Shown piece after piece: positions 8,020 through 16,775 of a stretch of DNA of 64,000 bases. Below the pieces are notes generated by a model. It was not told the origin of the DNA. It searched no databases and worked only from the letters and a program-made list of their open reading frames with translations. The stretch lies in assembly GCF_029338335.1 (NCBI RefSeq), contig NZ_CP119796.1; one strand, given 5' to 3'. The position numbers and the translations under genes were made by a program. Position 1 is the first letter of the stretch. The number at the start of each line of letters is the position of its first letter. This stretch comes from Halomontanus rarus. Its GTDB lineage: Archaea > Halobacteriota > Halobacteria > Halobacteriales > Natrialbaceae.

Positions 8020-9234
8020 TTGAACGTATATAGGTCTGAAGAACGATTTGTCGTATCGTGCGCGCAAATCGGTAACGAAGCGGAAGACGGACTCGAGGAG
8101 GTGCTCGAACCATCACTGGACTGGGAGCGGGTCCTTCGAATCGCGAGTGAACACGGTGTTACGGCGCTCGTTTCGAAGGCGCTTCACCGTCACTGTTCGG
8201 AGACGGTTCCCGACGACATACTCGAGAAACTTCAGGAGCGTTCGCGGTTGTTCGCACAGCGGAACCTTCGAATGATGCAGGAAGTCGCCGGACTCTCGGA
8301 AGCGTTCGAGCGACACGACATTCGAGCGATTCCGTATCGGGGACCGGTCGTCGCCGACATTGCCTACGGATCCGTCGGTCTCCGGGAATTCGGAGACCTC
8401 GATTTTCTCGTCCTTCGAGACGATCTTCCGGCGGCCAGAGCCGTCCTCCTCGAGCGCGGGTACGAACCGCGGTACGTTCTCGAGACGACCGAGAGACTGA
8501 CGAACACCCAGGAGTGGGCGTACGTACAGTTCGCTCGCGACTATCCGTTCGAACACCGATCCGATCCGTTCGAGGTCGAGTTACACTGGCGGATCGTCTC
8601 CCAGCACTTTCCGACCGGGATCGACCTCGAGACGGTGTGGAATCGACGCTCGTCGCTGTCGGTTGCCGGAACGAAAGTACCCGTCCTCTCGAACGAGGAT
8701 CGGCTCTTGATGTGCTGTGTTCACGGAACCAGACACCGCTGGGAGCGCCTCCAGTGGATCTGTGACGTCGCGAACTATCTGGAGTCACGCTCGCACTCGT
8801 TCGACTGGACTGCGATCAGACGCTGTGCCCGGGATCATCACTGTGAACGGATGGTGTTGCTCGGACTCGCGGTGGCGGCCGACATCCTCGACGCGCCACT
8901 TCCCGAGGCGATTCATCGGGCGATCGACGCCGATCCGGCGATCGAATCGCTGGTCGACCACGTTCGTGACCGACTCTTCGACGACACCGACTACTGGATG
9001 TTCGATCTGAAACGATACCAATCGCGAACGCTCGAGCGGTACCGTGATAAGGGACGGTTCTGGCTCTACTGGTCGCTCAAGCCCGACCGAGGCGATATCG
9101 AGAGCGTCTCGTTACCGCGTCCGGCCGTACCGCTCTACACGGGTATCAGGGGGATACGACTGGTCGGCGGAGCGCTGCGTCGACTGTCGACTACCGGTAG
9201 AGCGGCGCATTCGAAGGAGGCGTCGAAGCAATGA
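8020..9234 (+). CDS. NTP_transf_5-type nucleotidyltransferase of the lasso cluster
   Basis: A 404-aa protein resembling the family called uncharacterised nucleotidyltransferase (NTP_transf_5). The central block YRGPVVADIAYGSVGLREFGDLDFLV carries the G-x-x-x-R-x-x-x-D-x-D pattern of the nucleotidyltransferase metal site, and an HGTRHRWERLQW motif follows. The start is TTG at 8020, the first possible codon after an in-frame stop. Proteins of this family, paired with HPr-type kinases, occur in lasso clusters such as that of pseudomycoidin, where they modify the peptide. Its end overlaps the ABC transporter start by 4 nt (ATGA), so they are translated together. The substrate here is unknown. Confidence 0.8.
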   Translation: MNVYRSEERFVVSCAQIGNEAEDGLEEVLEPSLDWERVLRIASEHGVTALVSKALHRHCSETVPDDILEKLQERSRLFAQRNLRMMQEVAGLSEAFERHDIRAIPYRGPVVADIAYGSVGLREFGDLDFLVLRDDLPAARAVLLERGYEPRYVLETTERLTNTQEWAYVQFARDYPFEHRSDPFEVELHWRIVSQHFPTGIDLETVWNRRSSLSVAGTKVPVLSNEDRLLMCCVHGTRHRWERLQWICDVANYLESRSHSFDWTAIRRCARDHHCERMVLLGLAVAADILDAPLPEAIHRAIDADPAIESLVDHVRDRLFDDTDYWMFDLKRYQSRTLERYRDKGRFWLYWSLKPDRGDIESVSLPRPAVPLYTGIRGIRLVGGALRRLSTTGRAAHSKEASKQ

Positions 9235-11033
9235 TCGACGAAGAACCGACGCGGCGAGAGAAACTTCGTGCGCTCTGGCGGGTCGTCGTCTTCCGTCCGC
9301 GACATGCAGTACTAGTCCTCCTTCTGGGAACGGCTGCTGCGCTCTTCGAGGGACTCGGTCTGGGCCTCCTCGTGCCGATCATCGAATTCGCCCAATCCGG
9401 TGATGCGGCGACGCAGGATCCTTCGAGAGTCGTTGGCTACTTCATCCAGCTATACGCGTTCCTGGGGGTCCCACTCACGCTCGAGACTCTGATCGGCGGG
9501 GTCGCGTTGGTGATGACGGTCCGATACGGGGCGAATTTTCTAGCCAGTTGGGTACAAGCTTCGTTGAGTTCGCAGTACCTCGGCGAACTCCGCCAGCAAT
9601 CGTACGATCGATTGTTGGGCGCGGAGGTATCGTACGTCGACAGACAGGATGCCGACGATATCGTGAATACGATCGTCACCGAAACCCAGCAGTCGACACA
9701 CGTCATTACTCAGCTACTCAGGATCGTCGAAACGGCCCTCTTCGCCGCCATGATCATGACGGTCGCGATGATTTTGTCGCCGTTGTTGACGGCCGGGTCG
9801 GTCGTCCTTCTCGGCGTGATCGCGTTCCTCAGTCGGTTCGTCCTTCGACCGGGGTACGAGATCGGTGACCGGATCGCCGCAGCGAACGAGACGATTCAGG
9901 GGCTGGTCAACGCCGGTACCCGTGGCCTCCGCGAGATCAAGCTGTTCAACATGAACGACGACGTGAGCCAGGAGTACCAGCGAGCGAACGAACAACTCGT
10001 TCGCACGCGTGTCCGACTGCGGCGCAACGAGGCCGCACTCCAGAGCTTCAATCAGTTGCTCAACGCGTTCGTCCTGTTCGCGCTCATCTACGTCGCGCTC
10101 GCATTTCTCGAGTTGCCGTTTACCGTGTTAGGCGTATTCCTGTTCGCGATGTTTCGTCTCTCACCGCTCATCAGCCAACTCAACAACAGCCTCTACGGCC
10201 TCGACGGAACGCTCCCGCATCTCGTGCGCACGCAGAAACTCATCGACGAGATGGACCGTCACGCGGAATCGAGCGGCTCTCGAGACGCTCCCTCACCGAT
10301 CACGGAACTCGCTCTCGAAGACGTGACCTTTCACTACGACGACGACGGCATCACCGACATCTCTCTGCACGTCGAGCGCGGGGAGACCATCGCGCTGGTC
10401 GGCCCCTCCGGCGCCGGGAAATCGACCATCATTTCGTTGATTGCGCGTCTGTACGACCCCGACGAGGGACGGATGTACGCGGACGAGGTTCCGCTCGAGG
10501 AGATCGATCTCGAGTCGTGGCACGATCGTGTCGCGATCGTTCGCCAACACCCGTTCGTGTTCAACGATACGTTGCGGTACAACGTGACGGTCGGGAATCC
10601 GGATGCGACGCGAGCGGAGATCGATCGCGCCTGCGAGGTCAGTCAGGTATCGGCCTTCGTAGACGAGTTGCCCGATGGACTGGACACCAGACTCGGTGAC
10701 GACGGTGTTAGACTGTCGGGCGGGCAGCGCCAACGCGTCGCGATCGCGCGTGCGCTACTCAAAGACGCCGACGTGCTGTTGCTCGACGAGGCGACGAGTG
10801 AACTCGACTCCCCGACCGAGGAAGCGATCGTGTCCGGAATCGACGCGATGGACCACGAATATGCGACGGTGGTGATCGGCCACTGGCTCTCGACGGTACG
10901 GGGTGCGGATCGAATCTACACGATCGTAGACGGCGAACTCGTCGAAGCGGGGTCACACCGGGAACTGATAGACAACGACACCCAGTATGCTGATCTCTAC
11001 GGATCGCAGGTCGAGTCGACGATCCCTCAGTGA
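9231..11033 (+). CDS. ABC exporter of the lasso cluster (D protein)
   Basis: A 600-aa half-transporter with fused membrane and ATPase domains. The first 320 residues contain about six hydrophobic segments. The ATPase domain has Walker A GPSGAGKST near residue 391, signature LSGGQRQR near 495, Walker B VLLLDEATS near 517 and an H-loop VIGHWLST. It lacks an N-terminal C39 peptidase domain, as expected when a separate protein removes the leader. It probably works as a homodimer exporting the mature lasso peptide and giving self-immunity, the usual role of the D protein. A lipid or glycan flippase role is the alternative. Confidence 0.88.
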   Translation: MIDEEPTRREKLRALWRVVVFRPRHAVLVLLLGTAAALFEGLGLGLLVPIIEFAQSGDAATQDPSRVVGYFIQLYAFLGVPLTLETLIGGVALVMTVRYGANFLASWVQASLSSQYLGELRQQSYDRLLGAEVSYVDRQDADDIVNTIVTETQQSTHVITQLLRIVETALFAAMIMTVAMILSPLLTAGSVVLLGVIAFLSRFVLRPGYEIGDRIAAANETIQGLVNAGTRGLREIKLFNMNDDVSQEYQRANEQLVRTRVRLRRNEAALQSFNQLLNAFVLFALIYVALAFLELPFTVLGVFLFAMFRLSPLISQLNNSLYGLDGTLPHLVRTQKLIDEMDRHAESSGSRDAPSPITELALEDVTFHYDDDGITDISLHVERGETIALVGPSGAGKSTIISLIARLYDPDEGRMYADEVPLEEIDLESWHDRVAIVRQHPFVFNDTLRYNVTVGNPDATRAEIDRACEVSQVSAFVDELPDGLDTRLGDDGVRLSGGQRQRVAIARALLKDADVLLLDEATSELDSPTEEAIVSGIDAMDHEYATVVIGHWLSTVRGADRIYTIVDGELVEAGSHRELIDNDTQYADLYGSQVESTIPQ

Positions 11034-11203
11034 TCCGTTCGCAACCGGTCGGCACGATCCGTGACGCCCTCCTCGTCGCAAGCGGCGATATTCTTTCCTC
11101 GTAGATAGGCAGTACAAATACTATCTATATCCGTGCTAGCCCGATTTTTATCTATTATGGAAAGTATTAATATAATATAGATTAGTGACTGTTGTGAAGA
11201 CGG
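11034..11203. promoter_or_regulatory. Intergenic promoter region before B1
   Basis: A 170-base gap whose right half is AT-rich. TATAATAT at 11171-11178 lies 26-33 nt before the ATG at 11204, so the B1-cyclase pair can be transcribed separately from the transporter. Confidence 0.5.
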
Positions 11204-11494
11204 ATGACTGACGAACTATCAACTGAAACAGTCGTGGTCGCCGACGGCGACTTTCTCACGACCGAACTGGACGACGAGATGGTGATCCTCGATGGGGACT
11301 CCAGTGCCTACTACGGACTGAACGAGGTCGGGCGGCGAATCTGGGAACAGATTCAGGATCCACAGTCGATCGCCGAGATTCGTGACAGGATCGTCGCAGA
11401 ATACGACGTCGAGCCGGATCGCTGCGAACGAGATTTGTACGACGTCGTGGCGGATCTCTCGTCGAACGGACTCGTGGAAATCTCTAACGAGTGA
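11204..11494 (+). CDS. PqqD-like lasso peptide B1 protein (RiPP recognition element)
   Basis: A 96-aa protein with the PqqD pattern: a beta-rich start, then LDGDSSAYYGLNEVGRRIWEQI and a C-terminal winged-helix-like part ending in LSSNGLVEI. In lasso systems this stand-alone RRE (B1) binds the leader peptide through its conserved Tyr-Pro motif and hands it to the B2 protease and cyclase. Its stop overlaps the cyclase GTG start by 4 nt, a tight coupling. No other B1 gene is seen in the window, so it may serve all three precursors. The length is usual for the family. Confidence 0.87.
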   Translation: MTDELSTETVVVADGDFLTTELDDEMVILDGDSSAYYGLNEVGRRIWEQIQDPQSIAEIRDRIVAEYDVEPDRCERDLYDVVADLSSNGLVEISNE

Positions 11495-13395
11495 GTGGGA
11501 TCGTCGGCGGCTATCGGCGAACCGGCGACCGATTCGACCCCGACGAACTCGAGCGCCTATACGAACGTATCGCACACCGCGGTCCCGATGGGGGTGGCCG
11601 CTGGTACGACGGGAGCGTCGGCTTCGGCCACCAGTTGTTGGCGACGACACCCGAAGCCCAGTACGAACGACTTCCGTGGGTCGATTCTCAGGGTTCGCTC
11701 GCAATCACGGCCGACGCCAGAATCGACAACCGCGAGGAACTCCTCAGAACGCTCGAGTTCGACGATCCTCTCTCGCGCATCCCCGACAGTCGTCTGATTC
11801 TCGCCGCGTATCGCGAGTGGGGAGCGGGATGTCCCGAACGGTTGCTCGGTGCCTTCGCGTTCGCCATCTGGGACGACGAGCGCGAACACCTCTTCTGTGC
11901 GCGGGATCACGTCGGCGTGAAACCGCTGTACTACCACCGTTCGAAGGAGTTGTTCGCGTTTGCCTCGGAGCTCCCGGTGCTCGGAACCGTCACGCCGACC
12001 CGACCGTCGCCCGACGAGCGGTGGATCGCCGACTACCTCGCGGGTCGACTGGACGACCGGACGGCGACCGGCTTCGATGCGATCAGTCGACTCCCACCGG
12101 CCCACACGCTCACGATCACCGCCACGGACTGTACGATGCGTCGCTACTGGTCGCTCGAGGAGGTCGAACCGCTACCGCCGGCCGACGACGGGAAGTACGA
12201 ACGGCAGTTTCGCGTGCTGTTCGAGGAGTGCGTCGACGTTCGCCTGCGCGGCCGAAGGCCCGAACGGGTCGGTTCCCTGTTGAGCGGCGGAATCGATTCG
12301 GGGTCGATCGCTAGCGTCGTAGAACACCTCCGTAGTCGGCGAGGCCAACCGTCGCTGGCGACGTTCTCGGCCGTCTTCGACGACGTGAGCCGCTGTGACG
12401 AACGCGAGTTCATCGACGCCGTCACGGACGCCGGCGCGTTCGACCCCCACTACGTCCACGGCGACCGGTTCGGTCCGCTCGCGGACGTCGACACCCTCCT
12501 CGAGCACTTCGGTCGGCCGTTCTACCCGTCGCTGTTCGTGCTCATCCCGCGGCTGTACGAAGCGGCAGCTGAAGAGGGCATCCGGACGGTCCTTCACGGA
12601 TACGGGGGCGACCAGACGATGGGATCGAGCGTGCAGGGATACTTTCGGGGGCTCGCACGTCGTGGCCAGTTGCTCACCCTCGCCAGCGAGTTGCACGCCT
12701 ATCGACGACGGTACCCGTGGCTCTCGGCAACCGACATCCTCTGGGACGACGTGCTCGCACCGCTGGCTCCGCAATCGATACGCCGGTGTCGCCACTCGCG
12801 GTTCGAGCCCGACAGCTACGTCGAGAATTCGCTGGCGTCGATCGACCAGCAGTTCGCTCGGCGGACCGGGTTAGACGACCGACTTGCGTCGGATGCCGTT
12901 CGCCAGCCGCCACAATCACAGCGGGCGATCCGGCGACGAGCCCTCGCGGCCGGCGAACCGTCGTTCAATCTCGAACTGAACGACGCCGCAGCAGCAGCGG
13001 TGGGCGTCGAACCGCGGTACCCGTACTTCGACAAACGCCTGATCGAGTTTTCGCTCGCCTTGCCTCCGGGTGCAACCGTCAGGAACGCACTCGATCGGAC
13101 GATCGTCCGCGACGGGCTCGCGAGAATCCTTCCGGAGGCGATTAGAGCGCGAGACGACAAGATGGAGTTCTCACCGAACGTCGTCCATGGAACGACGACC
13201 TACGACCTCGAGACGATCGAGGCGACGCTGTTCGACGGGACGCCAACTACCGCGCCCTACGTCGACATCGGCGGTCTCGAGGTCGCGTTCGAGCGACTTC
13301 GGACCGAAGCCGGAACCGTCTCCGACGCGCGGAATCTGTTGATGGCGACGACGCTCGAGGAGTGGCTCTCCGACTGCGACCTTGCGTGCGCCTAA
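11491..13395 (+). CDS. Lasso peptide cyclase C (asparagine-synthetase-like), copy 1
   Basis: A 634-aa enzyme expected to adenylate the side-chain carboxylate of a core Asp/Glu with ATP and join it to the core N-terminus. The N-terminal domain is of the class II glutaminase type but begins MSGIVGG: the catalytic Cys2 of asparagine synthetase is Ser, so glutamine hydrolysis is not expected, fitting a cyclase that needs no ammonia. The PP-loop SGGIDS lies at 265-270, and HGYGGDQTMG and YPYFDKRLIEFSL belong to the synthetase domain. The GTG start overlaps the B1 stop. The adjacent precursor at 13468 is its likely substrate. Confidence 0.88.
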   Translation: MSGIVGGYRRTGDRFDPDELERLYERIAHRGPDGGGRWYDGSVGFGHQLLATTPEAQYERLPWVDSQGSLAITADARIDNREELLRTLEFDDPLSRIPDSRLILAAYREWGAGCPERLLGAFAFAIWDDEREHLFCARDHVGVKPLYYHRSKELFAFASELPVLGTVTPTRPSPDERWIADYLAGRLDDRTATGFDAISRLPPAHTLTITATDCTMRRYWSLEEVEPLPPADDGKYERQFRVLFEECVDVRLRGRRPERVGSLLSGGIDSGSIASVVEHLRSRRGQPSLATFSAVFDDVSRCDEREFIDAVTDAGAFDPHYVHGDRFGPLADVDTLLEHFGRPFYPSLFVLIPRLYEAAAEEGIRTVLHGYGGDQTMGSSVQGYFRGLARRGQLLTLASELHAYRRRYPWLSATDILWDDVLAPLAPQSIRRCRHSRFEPDSYVENSLASIDQQFARRTGLDDRLASDAVRQPPQSQRAIRRRALAAGEPSFNLELNDAAAAAVGVEPRYPYFDKRLIEFSLALPPGATVRNALDRTIVRDGLARILPEAIRARDDKMEFSPNVVHGTTTYDLETIEATLFDGTPTTAPYVDIGGLEVAFERLRTEAGTVSDARNLLMATTLEEWLSDCDLACA

Positions 13396-13437
13396 CTCTT
13401 CAGGCGTATCCGAACGGCCTCTGTGTCTGACCCAAAA

Positions 13438-13444
13438 TTATATA
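13438..13444 (+). promoter_or_regulatory. TATA box of lasso precursor 1
   Basis: TTATATA lies 24-30 nt before the GTG at 13468 and 36-42 nt before the ATG at 13480. The same spacing at other promoters here favours a leaderless GTG start. Confidence 0.5.
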
Positions 13445-13467
13445 CGAGGTAGACTTCATTACTAGTA

Positions 13468-13650
13468 GTGTATTACGGCATGAAAGAATATAATCCGCCG
13501 GCGGTACGAAAACTCGGTGCGATGGAGGAAATTACGCAGGGGCGCCACTTCTCACGGGTCGATGGGAACTCGGGAACGAGTGGAAACCGTGGAAACGGAA
13601 AAGGAGGACGGAAAGGCAAGGGGAAGGGCAAAAAGAAGGGGTGGTGGTAA
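13468..13650 (+). CDS. Lasso peptide precursor 1 (Gly1/Asp8 core, basic Gly-Lys tail)
   Basis: A 60-aa peptide from GTG (56 aa if it starts at the ATG at 13480). The leader has the lasso signature Y-x-x-P-x-V-x-x-L-G-x-x-x-x-x-T: EYNPPAVRKLGAMEEITQ. The Thr would be at -2, so the core begins GRHFSRVD, with Gly1 and Asp8 positioned for an 8-residue macrolactam ring. The 28-residue tail is rich in Gly, Asn, Arg and Lys (GKGKGKKKGWW at the end), unusually long and basic for a lasso peptide. It lies between the cyclase and the kinase. The ring assignment is inferred from spacing rules and not proven. Confidence 0.78.
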   Translation: MYYGMKEYNPPAVRKLGAMEEITQGRHFSRVDGNSGTSGNRGNGKGGRKGKGKGKKKGWW

Positions 13651-13700
13651 CCCATTTCGGTCCGAACGACGACCACCGGTAAATCGAGAAGGTAGGTTCG

Positions 13701-14627
13701 ATGAGCGATACGTGCGTCTACGAAGCGTTTCGTCGGCGAATCGTTGCGGACGACTCGCTTTCACTTCCACTTCCACTCTCGAGGGCTCCCGATCTGACGA
13801 ACTGGGAGGACGGGTATCCGTCGATCCGCGTTCGGCGGGACGGGCTGGCGCCCGCTCCTCGTTTCGTCGGTACACGACTCGAGCGGGTCTACGCCGATCC
13901 AGCGGGGAGATTCGACGCCTACGTCGCTGACGACGAGACGGTTTACTGGTTCGACGACGCGATCGGAACAATGCGTGTCCGTGGGGGGACCGAGATCACG
14001 GTCTCACCTGAATCGCCGGTCTCGGATACGACGGTCGGACGGTTCGTCGTTGGACCGGGTCTTCGAACTGCTGTCGGCCAACAGGGGGATTTCGTACTCC
14101 ACGCCAGTGCCGTCGTCGTCGACGGAAAGACGGTGGCCTTCACCGGACCGTCGGGACGAGGCAAGTCGACTGCTGCGGCGGCGTGTGCCGCCCGCGGCCA
14201 CACCGTTCTGGCCGACGATGCGACGGTAATCGCCCGGGGGACGTCGTCGACGGTACTCCCGGGGACTGACCGTCTGAACCTCGACGACGAGACGAGCGCG
14301 GTACTGAACGATTCCAAAATCGGAGCCGACGAAAGTGACGATTATCCGGGTAACACCGGACGGTACGAGCCACGAACGCTCACAGCGATCTACGTCCTCG
14401 AGGACGGCATTCGGTTCGAGACGACTCCACTCTCCCCGACCGAGGCGGCGATGGAACTACTCGGTGGCTCGGATGCCCTTTATACTGATGACGATCGAGA
14501 GGCCCTCGAGTCGCACATGACGCGTGCCGGTACCCTCGCCGAGACAGTTACAGTCACGCGATTCCAGCGCCCTCGATCGCTTTCGATGATACACGAGTTC
14601 GTCAGCCGTCTCGAGGCGGAACTGTAG
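13701..14627 (+). CDS. HPr-kinase-like kinase of the lasso cluster, copy 1
   Basis: A 308-aa P-loop protein. After a divergent N-terminal half comes LHASAVVVDGKTVAFTGPSGRGKST, with Walker A GPSGRGKST at 149-157, and then LADDATVI, the pattern of the HPr kinase C-terminal domain. Relatives in paeninodin-type clusters phosphorylate the lasso precursor or peptide at a hydroxyl residue near the C-terminus. Precursor 1 ends in Trp-Trp and has only Ser/Thr early in its tail, so the target may be one of these or the other precursors. It starts 51 nt after precursor 1 with a purine-rich stretch before the ATG, and is probably co-transcribed. Confidence 0.83.
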   Translation: MSDTCVYEAFRRRIVADDSLSLPLPLSRAPDLTNWEDGYPSIRVRRDGLAPAPRFVGTRLERVYADPAGRFDAYVADDETVYWFDDAIGTMRVRGGTEITVSPESPVSDTTVGRFVVGPGLRTAVGQQGDFVLHASAVVVDGKTVAFTGPSGRGKSTAAAACAARGHTVLADDATVIARGTSSTVLPGTDRLNLDDETSAVLNDSKIGADESDDYPGNTGRYEPRTLTAIYVLEDGIRFETTPLSPTEAAMELLGGSDALYTDDDREALESHMTRAGTLAETVTVTRFQRPRSLSMIHEFVSRLEAEL

Positions 14628-14718
14628 TACCCATCGGAGGTCGATATACACCAGACCGCACGGTTGCTGTGCGATCAGTGTGTGATCCTTCGGTTGCCAC
14701 TATCGTAGAATCGACGAC

Positions 14719-15315
14719 TTAGAACGGCGTGTATCTGTATCGAACGGCATCGAAAATCCGCTTACTCGTTCTGGCTGCCGGAAAACCATCGATCGCCCAG
14801 AGTCCGAAGAACACGAGTGAAAACGCGACCGGCAGGCTAAGAAACGTGTGCAAGAACGCGTCCAGCGACTCGTAGTTGATCGACCGGACAGTCGCGAGCC
14901 ACCGCTCGAAGTGGTCACCCGGGCCCTCTGCGGGGTATGGCGGTGCCGGCCAGACTGGCCAGAGGAGGTATCCTGCCCCCGCTTTCGGTTTCCAGGCGAG
15001 AAGCGCGAGCCACGCGTCGCCGAGTATGTGAGTGATCACGCCAACGCTCAGGGCGACACCCCATCCGCCACGGTCGCGTCGCCGCAAGACAGCATAGATC
15101 ACCAAACAGAGCGGGATCATTACCAGCAGCGAGTGTCCGATCGCTCGCCCATCGTAGATGTTCAACCACCAGCTCACAGGCTTGTCGATCATGTCCGGGA
15201 GCTGTGTCCCGAGTACCAGTACGAGTGTTGCCTCGCCCGACGGTGGCCGACGGTGCCACAGTCGCATCCCGAGTGAGTAGACGAGGTAGCCGATCGCAAG
15301 GTGAGCCCAGGGCAT
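14719..15315 (-). CDS. Membrane-bound metal-dependent hydrolase-like protein
   Basis: An integral membrane protein of about 198 aa resembling the YdjM/DUF457 group. It begins MPWAHLAIGYLVYSLG, with conserved His in the first helix, followed by LGTQLPDMIDKP and GHSLL, the His/Asp residues that would bind metal. Four or so hydrophobic segments follow. The start is one of two adjacent ATGs at 15318/15315 rather than the open frame's first codon at 15333. It sits on the opposite strand between the two lasso kinases, so a link to the cluster is uncertain. Some relatives act in lipid or phosphate metabolism. Confidence 0.65.
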   Translation of the reverse strand: MPWAHLAIGYLVYSLGMRLWHRRPPSGEATLVLVLGTQLPDMIDKPVSWWLNIYDGRAIGHSLLVMIPLCLVIYAVLRRRDRGGWGVALSVGVITHILGDAWLALLAWKPKAGAGYLLWPVWPAPPYPAEGPGDHFERWLATVRSINYESLDAFLHTFLSLPVAFSLVFFGLWAIDGFPAARTSKRIFDAVRYRYTPF

Positions 15316-15435
15316 CATGGTCGTTCGTTTCACTGTTCGGCTATTCGGTAGTAAGCGCTCGGGTTCGTCACTGGTGCGACGATGTACTCACATCGATCGC
15401 TGTAAGACCAACACGTCGTCTTTGACGAGTCTGCC

Positions 15436-15473
15436 CCCGTTATATTCGAACAGCGCCCATTATATTCTGACAG
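15436..15473. repeat. Direct repeat upstream of kinase 2, possible operator
   Basis: Two 18-nt copies, 15436-15453 and 15456-15473, share CCC-TTATATTC--ACAG with three mismatches and a 20-nt period. They lie 50-90 nt before the ATG at 15525, in the position of an upstream activator site or operator. Confidence 0.45.
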
Positions 15474-15524
15474 GGTATGGAAAAAGTAATAGTATAGAAA
15501 ACACATTATTGATGGAGAGACGTT

Positions 15525-16433
15525 ATGGAAAGATATTCGGTGTACGGGGTGGCGGTTCAGTCTGAGTTTTCGTTACCAGAACTATGGGTTCTCGAGAGCG
15601 CTGCCGAGTCGCCAGACGTCGTAATCAGCCATGGCAACGTCGAACCGGTCCCGCCGACGGACGACGAACCGAGAGAACGGCGGGTCGACGCCAATCCAGA
15701 AGTGTGCCGAATATCGTACGAAGACGTTGGAACCTTTCGAATCGAGAACGGATCACGAATACTGTTCGATCCCGTTTCGCGTGAGGTAACGTTGACGAAG
15801 ACGTTTCGACGGATCTTAATCGGACAGGTTCTCGGGGTATTGCTCCACCAGCGTGGACTGCTCGTCTTACATGCCAGCGCCGTCGAAATCGACGGCAGTG
15901 CCGCCGTTTTTCTGGGTCCAACCGGCGCCGGAAAGTCGACGACCGCCGCCGCCTGTTACGCGAACGGGTGTCGATTGCTCGACGACGACGTCGTCGCAAT
16001 TCGGTTCTTCGACGAACGACCGATGGTGAGTCCAGGCGTCCAACAGCTCAAACTCGAGCCCGAAACGGCAGCGATACTCGGGATCGACACGACACCGGCC
16101 GACGACGACGACAGTGACGGTGCGGAAAAAGAATATCATCAGGCGTCGTCCGAAGGAACGCGTGAGCCGAAACCGCTCGAACGATGCTATCTTCTGTCCG
16201 ATGGCCCGGAACCAACCATCGAGTCCGCCTCCTCTCACGAACAATTCATGGATCTCGTCTCGAATACGTACACGGCCGGTCTCCTCGAGGAGACCGGCGC
16301 GACGAAATCGCATTTCCGGCAGTGCTCACGGGTGGCCGAAACGACATCCGTTCGGGAACTCTGTCGCCCTGACGACCTCGAAGCGCTTCCGACGGTTGTC
16401 GACCAAATAATCGCAGATATGAGATGTAATTGA
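15525..16433 (+). CDS. HPr-kinase-like kinase of the lasso cluster, copy 2
   Basis: A 302-aa protein with the same plan as copy 1: a variable N-terminal half, then LVLHASAVEIDGSAAVFLGPTG with Walker A GPTGAGKST at 131-139 and a following LLDDDVVAIRF. TATAGA at 15493-15498 and GGAGAGA at 15514-15520 precede the ATG. It converges on the two precursor genes at 16638-17262, whose C-termini (KGSTDF) offer Ser/Thr near the end, as paeninodin-type kinases prefer. Sequence divergence from copy 1 suggests each kinase serves its own precursor type. Confidence 0.83.
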   Translation: MERYSVYGVAVQSEFSLPELWVLESAAESPDVVISHGNVEPVPPTDDEPRERRVDANPEVCRISYEDVGTFRIENGSRILFDPVSREVTLTKTFRRILIGQVLGVLLHQRGLLVLHASAVEIDGSAAVFLGPTGAGKSTTAAACYANGCRLLDDDVVAIRFFDERPMVSPGVQQLKLEPETAAILGIDTTPADDDDSDGAEKEYHQASSEGTREPKPLERCYLLSDGPEPTIESASSHEQFMDLVSNTYTAGLLEETGATKSHFRQCSRVAETTSVRELCRPDDLEALPTVVDQIIADMRCN

Positions 16434-16637
16434 TCGAGTCGGTTACTACCGGGATATCACTCCACCTCTCGACAGGTAGGGTTGTTTTGTTACTGTAAGG
16501 ATCGATTTGCTACTCACTGTTCCGTATTGGCCACGTCAAAAAACGACCATTATCTCCCGTGTCTGGGAGAATTGGTTTCGTAAGGAGCAGGAAACGCCCC
16601 GTGATGTGAGGTTGGTTCCTGTCCGGTCAGCTTCGAC

Positions 16638-16775
16638 CTAGAAGTCGGTCGAACCTTTGAGGTCGATCGCCGTGATATCCTGGTCGGTACCCAGACTCGC
16701 TTTGTTTCGTGCTTCGGTCATCGACTCGACGGTACCATACTCCACCACTTCTGGACTGCTGTATTCGTCCGACAT
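16638..16775 (-). CDS. Lasso-type precursor 3
   Basis: A 45-aa peptide with leader motif Y5-x-x-P8-x-V10-x-x-x-G14-x5-T20 (EYSSPEVVEYGTVESMTE), the lasso YxxP...G...T pattern. If Thr20 is at -2 the core starts ARNKASLGTDQD, with no Asp/Glu at positions 7-9. If cleavage falls after Lys25 the core ASLGTDQD would give an 8-residue Ala1-Asp8 ring. It ends KGSTDF. It differs from its neighbour at 17125-17262 at only five residues (6, 9, 19, 35 and 38). It has its own TATA-like box. Confidence 0.72.
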   Translation of the reverse strand: MSDEYSSPEVVEYGTVESMTEARNKASLGTDQDITAIDLKGSTDF

